In this document: positions 7,370 to 12,020 of the stretch, piece after piece | Layout: each line of letters opens with the position of its first letter | How positions within the stretch are numbered: position 1 is the stretch's first letter | Source of the DNA: Gammaproteobacteria bacterium | Lineage (GTDB): Bacteria > Pseudomonadota > Gammaproteobacteria > Pseudomonadales > Azotimanducaceae | DNA length: 12,020 bases | Reading direction: 5' to 3' | Assembly (NCBI GenBank): GCA_030432795.1 | Contig: JAUILW010000058.1 | Coordinates: forward strand, 1-12,020 | Program-made: the position numbers and the translations under genes | The notes under the pieces: model-generated | The model's input: only the letters and a program-made list of their open reading frames with translations | What the model was told of the DNA's origin: nothing | The model's database searches: none

Positions 7370-10300
7370 GCGTATTGTCCTTGTCCGCACCGCGTTCGTC
7401 CCGCGCTCGCGCCGCCAGTACCGGAATCGGGTCGAACGGTCGCCAGATGGGGGTCGTCGACAACACTGTAGCCACAAGGGAGCCTGTACGTAGTAACCAC
7501 GTCACGAAACCGGCAGTGAGGGACAGGGTCGCAACGGCGGTGGATTGCACAACCAGGTTGGTAGCTCCATCCGTGTCGTCGGAGTTGTCCACATCAGCGC
7601 GGGTCCGTGCGATGTCTTCCACGAATGAGGGTGAAATCGTCACGATATCGGCGGTCAACTGGCTGCTGAACGTCGTGCCTTCGAAGGCCGCCTGGACGAT
7701 GTCGTCGGCGACTTCCAGGAGCAGCTCGATGACCTGGGCGTGGTTGTTCGACTGCAGAGAGATCAGCAGGCCAGGGCGGGAGATGGCGTTCGAGGCAGTG
7801 TCGGCAATCTCCAACTCCGGCGGCGGCGGAACGGCCTCGCTGTCGATGTCATCGATCGGCAGGTCGGGCTCTGCCGTCGTTTGTTGGGCCGTATCTGTGT
7901 CTTCGTCGTTTGCTTCGTCGCTTAGATCTGTGGTTTCCCGCTGATCAGCTGCATCGCTGTCCTCTTGAGGTGCCTGCGACGGAGGCTGCTGGACCGTCTG
8001 TTCCGTGGGCTGCTCTGGTTGGGTGGGCGTGATGACCCGTTGCTCGAGCACAGTCACCGTGAGGGTGCCGTTCGAGGTGGCGCCGGCACTATCGGTGACC
8101 ATCACATCCAGGGTGTACACGCCTGCACGTACCGGCGTGTTGGCGATTACTGCACCGGTTCGCTGATCGATCTCGAACATGGACGCCCCGGATCCGCCGG
8201 TGATGGTGACCTCCAGGCTGTCCCCGGTGTCGGGGTCACTGATCACAATCTCGCCGATGGGGCCGGTATAGGATTCGCCGATCGCGTACGTGTCATCATC
8301 GACGGACGGCGATTCGTTGACATTTGTCAGGTCGACGACTACGTCGCGATACGCGCTCGCGCCCAGAGCATCGGTTGCGGTGATCCTGAGCTCGTAACGA
8401 CCGTCACCGTTGGCGTCTGCAGGCGCTTCATAGTCTGGTGCCGCATTGAACTGGAGCCTCCCGGTTACCGGGTCGATAGTGAACGCGGCACTATCGATGC
8501 CGGAGAGGCTGAATGTCACGACATCGTTCTCTACGTCCACGGCGGCAACGTCAGCTACGAACTGCGAGTTCTCCGCAACGACGGTCGGGGAGGCAACGGC
8601 GATGTCTGGTGCGTCATTGATGGGCAGCACATCGATCTGCAGGGTGCCGGTGGTTGTGGCGATGCCATCGGTGACAATGTACTGAATCGAGTCCGGTCCG
8701 TTGTAGTTTGCGTTGGGCCGGTAAGTATATGTGCCGTCGAGATTGTCCATCAGCACGCCATTAGCGGGCTGACTGACGCTGCTGAGCGTCAAGACCTGTC
8801 CGTCCTGGTCGCTGTCATTGCTGATCAGATCGGTGAGGGCATCGATCACGAGATCGGTGTCTTCATTGGTGGTCAACTGGTCGACGGCGGTCTGGGGCGC
8901 ATCGTTGAGGTCGTTCACGGAGATGGTGAAGTCCACCTCACTGCTGAGGCCAAGCTCATCGGTGACACGCACCCGCACCTCGTAGCTCGCCTGGGTTTCG
9001 AAGTCGAGGATGCCGTCGCTGAGGATCAGGTCTGTGCCTGCGATGGTGAACACATCTGCGTCGAGGCCACCAGCGATGGTGTACGTGAGCGTGGCACCGG
9101 GATCCGAATCGAATGCGCTGAGCGTGCCCACTACGGTGCCGGCGGTGGTATCGGTGAACTCATCCAGAGACGCATTGCTGAGCTGTAGGTTGCTGGGTGC
9201 GTCGTTGACGTTCGTAACAATCCAGTTGAACGTGCCGTTAGCAGTGGTGCCGGCGCCATCGTCCACGGTGAAATTGACGCTATCGCTCGCAGTCTGCGAT
9301 CCGTCGTGATCGTAGCTGACGAGCCCTGCATCGATGTCTGCCTGGGTGAACGTGTCGGTGGCGGTGAGCGCCGTGCCGTTGAGGCGCAGGGTGCCGTTGG
9401 CTGGGGCGAAGTCCACGGTGTAGACGAGTTGCCCGGCGGTGTTGTCGATGTCGATGGTTTCGAGCATCGCTGTCGTGATGACGTTGCCGGAGGAGCCCTC
9501 CGAAACGCTGGCGCCGGTGTTGGTGGCGAGCACCTGCTCATCGTTCACAGCAGTGACATCGATGGTCATGGTACGGGGTGTGAGGTCTGTATCCACGCCA
9601 CCGCCCGTGGTACCGCCATCGTCGCGCACCTGGAAGGTGAAGCTGTCGTAGCCGGTACCGTTGGCGTTGGCCGCCGGCTGGAACTTGAGCTGGCCGGCGG
9701 TGATATCGGCGACGGTTACCACATCGAGATCCGTGAGCGCTTCGCCGCCGTCCACCACGCCGTTGCCGTTGACGTCGTTGTAGAGAATGCCGTTTGTCGG
9801 TGCGGTGGTGATGACCACTGCCGAGAAGGCATCACCTTCCGCTGGGTCTGTAAAGCCGAAGTCACCGGCGGCAAAGACGTAGTCGGTGTCCTCGTTGGTG
9901 ACAACGGTGTTGTCGGCACCGCTGGGCGCATCGTTGATGTTGGTAACGCTCCAGTTGAAAGTGCCGGAGGAGGTGGCGCCTGTGCCGTCGTCCACGGTGA
10001 AGTTGAAGCTATCGGTGACGTTCTGCGATCCGTTGTGATCGTAGGTCACGAGCCCCGCATCGATGTCCGCCTGGGTGAAGGTGTCCGTAGCGACAAGCGC
10101 GGTGCCGTTGAGCCGCAACGTGCCGTTTGTTGGTGCCGTATCGACCGTGTAGACGAGTTCCGCCGTCGTGTTGTCGATGTCCGTCGTATCGAGCATGGCC
10201 GTGGTGACGACGTTACCGGTGGAGCCTTCGGCGACCGTGTCCCCGGTGTTGGTGGCGAGCACCTGCTCGTCGTTCACAGCGGTGACATCGATGGTCATGG

Positions 10301-12020
10301 TGCGTGGGGTCGGGTCGGTATCCACGCCGCCGCCCGTGGTACCGCCGTCGTCACGCACCTGGAAGGTGAAGCTGTCGTAGCTGGTACCGTTGGTATTGGC
10401 CGCCGGCTGGAACTTGAGCTGGCCGGCGGTGATATCGGCGACGGTTACCACATCGAGATCCGTGAGCGCTTCGCCGCCGTCCACCACGCCGTTGCCGTTG
10501 GCATCGTTGTAGAGAACGCCGTTCGTCGGTGCGGTAGCGATGACCACCGCCGAGAAGGCGTCACCTTCCGTTGGGTCTGTAAAGCCGAAGTCACCGGCGG
10601 CAAAGACGTAGTCGGTGTCCTCGTTGGTGACAACGGTGTTGTCGGCACCGCTGGGCGCATCGTTGATGTTGGTAACGCTCCAGTTGAAAGTGCCGGAGGA
10701 GGTGGCGCCTGTGCCGTCGTCCACGGTGAAGTTGAAGCTATCGGTGACGTTCTGCGATCCGTTGTGGTCGTAGGTCACAAGGCCCGCATCGATGTCCGCC
10801 TGGGTGAAGGTGTCCGTAGCGACAAGCGCGGTGCCGTTGAGCCTAAGCGTGCCGTTTGTTGGTCCGACATCGACGGTGTATACGAGCTGCGCCGTCGTGT
10901 TGTCGATGTCCGTCGTATCGAGCATGGCCGTGGTGACGACGTTACCGGTGGAGCCTTCGGCGACCGTGTCCCCGGTGTTGGTGGCGAGCACCTGCTCGTC
11001 GTTCACGGCGGTGACATTGATGGTCATGGTACGCGGGGTCGGATCGGTATCCACGCCGCTGTTAGCGGTGCCGCCGTCGTCGCGCACCTGGAAGGTGAAG
11101 CTGTCGTAGCCGGTGCCGTTGGCATTGGCCGCCGGCTGGAACTTGAGCTGGCCGGCGGTGATATCGGCGACGGTTACCACATCGAGATCCGTGAGCGCTT
11201 CGCCGCCGTCCACCACGCCGTTGCCGTTGGCGTCGTTGTAGAGAACGCCGTTTGTTGGTGCGGTGGTGATGACCACGGCCGAGAAGGCGTCACCTTCCAC
11301 TGGGTCAGAGAAACCGAAGTCGACGACACCGAGGACGTAGTCGGTGTCTTCGCCGGTGATTATGGTGTTATTCGCCCCGTTCGGTGCGTCGTTGACCGGT
11401 GCTACCGTCACCACGCGCTGATCGGCGAGGCTTGTACCGCCATCGCCGTCGGTGACCTGCATGGCGACTGCACGGACATCGGCTGAAGGGTTGTCCGAGA
11501 CATTGTTGAAGGCGATGCGTCGTGCTACTGCCTGCACGTCATTGGCAAAGGCATTGGTATTGAAAGTGATCAACAGGTCATCACCAACGCCAGCACCACC
11601 GGAGAAGGATGCGATCTGCGCGCCGTCAATGGATATGGTGTTGCCCACCACGTTCACCTGGCCTGCTCCGGTGCCTTCATGCAGCACGACCAGCCGGTCG
11701 TTTGCCGTGCCGCCGAGTACCAGGGATACCGTCAGCACGCCGCCGTCGAAGTCGAGCAGGTCTGCATCGGTGACGGTAACGGATGGGTCGACGATCACCG
11801 GGCCTGCATTCTCCGTGAAGCCGGCGCTGCCAGTGCTCATGTTGAGGAATGGCAGATCGTTGACGTTGCTGACAGTCCAGTTGAACGTGCCGGAAGACGT
11901 GGCACCTTCTCCATCATCCACGGTGAAGTCGAAGCTATCTGCGCTGGTCTGCGATCCATTGTGGTCGTAGGTCACAAGGCCCGCATCGATGTCCGCCTGG
12001 GTGAAGGTGTCCGTAGCGAC
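7362..12020 (-). CDS. Giant cadherin-like tandem-repeat surface protein, membrane-anchored C-terminus (5' partial)
   Basis: The frame is open to the window edge, so the N-terminus and export signal are missing; 1552 residues are seen. The GTG at 11975 is internal to a domain and not a start. Domains in protein order are: a partial CSPG-type domain (12020-11850), an extra beta-rich domain (11849-11382), three units of tandem-95-type plus CSPG-type domain (11381-9195), a cadherin-type domain (9194-8895), a tandem-95/VCBS-like domain with NEDTD and DGTYTYRPNANYNG (8894-8607), two more cadherin-type domains (8606-8040), an acidic Pro/Thr/Gln-rich linker (8039-7788), and a C-terminal region ending in a hydrophobic tail. 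Most domains end in the calcium-binding linker NDAP/NDEQ type. The usual role of such proteins is adhesion, matrix binding or biofilm formation. There are no RTX nonapeptides or LPXTG motif, so the membrane tail is the likely anchor. The diguanylate cyclase starts within its last codons. Confidence 0.9.
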   Translation of the reverse strand, partial: VATDTFTQADIDAGLVTYDHNGSQTSADSFDFTVDDGEGATSSGTFNWTVSNVNDLPFLNMSTGSAGFTENAGPVIVDPSVTVTDADLLDFDGGVLTVSLVLGGTANDRLVVLHEGTGAGQVNVVGNTISIDGAQIASFSGGAGVGDDLLITFNTNAFANDVQAVARRIAFNNVSDNPSADVRAVAMQVTDGDGGTSLADQRVVTVAPVNDAPNGANNTIITGEDTDYVLGVVDFGFSDPVEGDAFSAVVITTAPTNGVLYNDANGNGVVDGGEALTDLDVVTVADITAGQLKFQPAANANGTGYDSFTFQVRDDGGTANSGVDTDPTPRTMTINVTAVNDEQVLATNTGDTVAEGSTGNVVTTAMLDTTDIDNTTAQLVYTVDVGPTNGTLRLNGTALVATDTFTQADIDAGLVTYDHNGSQNVTDSFNFTVDDGTGATSSGTFNWSVTNINDAPSGADNTVVTNEDTDYVFAAGDFGFTDPTEGDAFSAVVIATAPTNGVLYNDANGNGVVDGGEALTDLDVVTVADITAGQLKFQPAANTNGTSYDSFTFQVRDDGGTTGGGVDTDPTPRTMTIDVTAVNDEQVLATNTGDTVAEGSTGNVVTTAMLDTTDIDNTTAELVYTVDTAPTNGTLRLNGTALVATDTFTQADIDAGLVTYDHNGSQNVTDSFNFTVDDGTGATSSGTFNWSVTNINDAPSGADNTVVTNEDTDYVFAAGDFGFTDPAEGDAFSAVVITTAPTNGILYNDVNGNGVVDGGEALTDLDVVTVADITAGQLKFQPAANANGTGYDSFTFQVRDDGGTTGGGVDTDLTPRTMTIDVTAVNDEQVLATNTGASVSEGSSGNVITTAMLETIDIDNTAGQLVYTVDFAPANGTLRLNGTALTATDTFTQADIDAGLVSYDHDGSQTASDSVNFTVDDGAGTTANGTFNWIVTNVNDAPSNLQLSNASLDEFTDTTAGTVVGTLSAFDSDPGATLTYTIAGGLDADVFTIAGTDLILSDGILDFETQASYEVRVRVTDELGLSSEVDFTISVNDLNDAPQTAVDQLTTNEDTDLVIDALTDLISNDSDQDGQVLTLSSVSQPANGVLMDNLDGTYTYRPNANYNGPDSIQYIVTDGIATTTGTLQIDVLPINDAPDIAVASPTVVAENSQFVADVAAVDVENDVVTFSLSGIDSAAFTIDPVTGRLQFNAAPDYEAPADANGDGRYELRITATDALGASAYRDVVVDLTNVNESPSVDDDTYAIGESYTGPIGEIVISDPDTGDSLEVTITGGSGASMFEIDQRTGAVIANTPVRAGVYTLDVMVTDSAGATSNGTLTVTVLEQRVITPTQPEQPTEQTVQQPPSQAPQEDSDAADQRETTDLSDEANDEDTDTAQQTTAEPDLPIDDIDSEAVPPPPELEIADTASNAISRPGLLISLQSNNHAQVIELLLEVADDIVQAAFEGTTFSSQLTADIVTISPSFVEDIARTRADVDNSDDTDGATNLVVQSTAVATLSLTAGFVTWLLRTGSLVATVLSTTPIWRPFDPIPVLAARARDERGADKDNTRA
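7378..7382 (-). promoter_or_regulatory. Ribosome binding site for the diguanylate cyclase
   Basis: AAGGA on the minus strand lies 8 nt before the GTG at 7369. It sits inside the last codons of the giant surface-protein gene. It decides the start, because the ATG at 7354 has no comparable motif within reach. A ribosome ending the giant protein at 7364-7362 passes directly over this site. Confidence 0.6.
7416..7556 (-). other. C-terminal hydrophobic anchor of the surface protein
   Basis: Residues VVQSTAVATLSLTAGFVTWL are followed by LRTG, a second hydrophobic stretch SLVATVLSTTPIW, then RPFDPIPVL and a charged tail with AARARDERGADKD. One long or two short membrane segments are plausible. The basic residues after them suggest the very C-terminus faces the cytoplasm. 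I have an impression of similar W-L-L-R-x-G...P-x-W-R-x-x-D-P-x-P-V-L tails on other giant gammaproteobacterial proteins, but could not verify it here. Confidence 0.6.
7788..8039 (-). other. Acidic, Pro/Gln/Thr-rich linker of the surface protein
   Basis: About 84 residues follow the last cadherin-type domain. The first part is rich in Pro, Gln and Thr (TPTQPEQPTEQTVQQPP); the rest is highly acidic (DLSDEANDEDTD and DLPIDDIDSE) and ends in AVPPPPELE. It is probably a disordered spacer lifting the domain stack away from the membrane or across the cell wall. Confidence 0.7.
9741..9776 (-). other. EF-hand-like calcium loop 3 in the surface protein
   Basis: This encodes DVNGNGVVDGGE. The only change from the other two loops is Ala to Val at non-ligand position 2, so calcium ligands are retained even in the most divergent unit. 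Confidence 0.65.
9843..10037 (-). repeat. 195-nt perfect direct repeat, copy A
   Basis: By direct base comparison this stretch is identical to 10572-10766, exactly 729 bp away. It spans the junction between a tandem-95-type domain start (EDTDYVFAAGDFGF) and the end of the following CSPG-type domain. A perfect repeat this long is a good substrate for recombination that could remove or add one 243-residue unit in frame. Confidence 0.88.
10470..10505 (-). other. EF-hand-like calcium loop 2 in the surface protein
   Basis: This encodes the same 12 residues, DANGNGVVDGGE, as loop 1, at the same position in the next 729-bp unit. All ligand positions are kept. Confidence 0.65.
10572..10766 (-). repeat. 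195-nt perfect direct repeat, copy B
   Basis: This is the partner of 9843-10037. Identity ends at 10767 (G here, A at 10038). From 10762 onward the sequence instead matches the CSPG copy at the right edge of the window, 1197 bp away, which marks a switch of closest relative within one unit. Confidence 0.88.
11199..11234 (-). other. EF-hand-like calcium loop 1 in the surface protein
   Basis: This encodes DANGNGVVDGGE, a 12-residue loop with D1, N3, N5, G6, V8, D9 and E12, the arrangement of an EF-hand or dockerin-type calcium loop. It sits in a hairpin of the tandem-95-type domain, just after TNGVLYN. Confidence 0.65.
11382..11849 (-). other. Extra 156-residue beta-rich domain interrupting the repeat order
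   Basis: Between the first CSPG-type copy and the first tandem-95-type copy lie 468 bp encoding FTENAGPVIVDPSVTVTDAD, then GGVLTVSLVLGGTANDRL, an IDGAQIASFSGGAGVGDD segment and QVTDGDGGTSLADQRV. Similar segments occur in other giant bacterial surface proteins as I remember them. I cannot name the family with certainty. It makes the CSPG-to-CSPG spacing here 1197 bp instead of 729. Confidence 0.55.

Larger units (their letters stand above)
9195..11381 (-). repeat. Three tandem 729-bp coding repeats (243 residues each)
   Basis: The units are 11381-10653, 10652-9924 and 9923-9195, each exactly 729 bp with no indel. Each encodes one tandem-95-type domain (130 residues: EDTDYV, a calcium loop, ITAGQLKFQPAAN, DSFTFQVRDDGG) and one CSPG-type domain (113 residues: TNGTLRLNGTAL, FTQADIDAGLVTYDHNGSQ, FNFTVDDG). 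A 105-nt stretch is identical in all three (9667-9771, 10396-10500, 11125-11229). The unit nearest the C-terminus is the most divergent in its CSPG half. Such near-identity indicates recent duplication or continuing homogenisation. Confidence 0.92.

Noticed and set aside
7965..9188. A 407-codon open frame on the plus strand opposite the cadherin-type domains.
   Set aside because: It is a shadow of the giant protein gene in high-G+C DNA. It shows no domain, signal or ribosome binding site.
9195..11381. The regular repeats considered as a CRISPR array or a non-coding satellite.
   Set aside because: The period of 729 bp is an exact codon multiple, the units are continuous coding sequence, and there is no short repeat-spacer pattern.
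9306..11486. A 726-codon open frame on the plus strand opposite the repeat array.
   Set aside because: It is antisense to a frame with clear domain motifs and coding constraint. Its own translation is low-complexity (Gly, Val, Asp, His rich) with no recognisable family, and it repeats only because the DNA beneath it repeats.

Overview
The window is almost wall-to-wall coding, with roughly 60% G+C by eye. It holds seven genes in two converging blocks, and both ends cut through a gene. The gene content is a TonB-dependent receptor, lipoprotein and Tat-exported hydrolases, MadLM-type malonate transport, a PAS-GGDEF cyclase and a giant cadherin-like surface protein. This points to a Gram-negative proteobacterium, most likely an environmental or marine gammaproteobacterium. 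The taxonomic guess is inference only. No RNA gene, insertion sequence, phage gene or CRISPR array was seen, and there is no gene-free stretch longer than a few bases.

Plus strand, 1-5837: five closely spaced genes that look like one operon. They are the C-terminal part of a TonB-dependent outer-membrane receptor (5' end outside the window), a lipoprotein amidohydrolase of the YtcJ/Amidohydro_3 type, a Tat-exported amidase-signature hydrolase with a complete Lys-Ser-Ser triad, and the two subunits of a malonate transporter, MadL and MadM. Gaps are 4, 4 and 1 nt, and madL and madM overlap by 1 nt (TAATG). Read together, the genes suggest uptake of an unknown compound across the outer membrane, hydrolysis in the periplasm, and import of a malonate-like product across the inner membrane. 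No malonate decarboxylase or malonyl-CoA synthetase gene is in the window.

Minus strand, 12020-5825: a giant surface protein (at least 1552 residues here, N-terminus outside the window) followed by a membrane-bound diguanylate cyclase. The giant protein carries alternating CSPG-type and tandem-95-type cadherin-like domains. Three exact 729-bp (243-residue) tandem units each contain an EF-hand-like calcium loop. Four more cadherin-type domains, an acidic linker and a C-terminal hydrophobic membrane tail follow. The cyclase has two membrane helices around a periplasmic sensor of unknown type, then PAS, coiled coil and GGDEF with an intact inhibitory site. Its best start codon, with a good ribosome binding site, lies inside the end of the giant gene, so the two are probably translated together. 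This pairing of a membrane-anchored giant adhesin with a periplasm-sensing c-di-GMP synthase is the most interesting system in the window.

The two blocks meet tail to tail, with madM and the cyclase gene overlapping by 13 bp.
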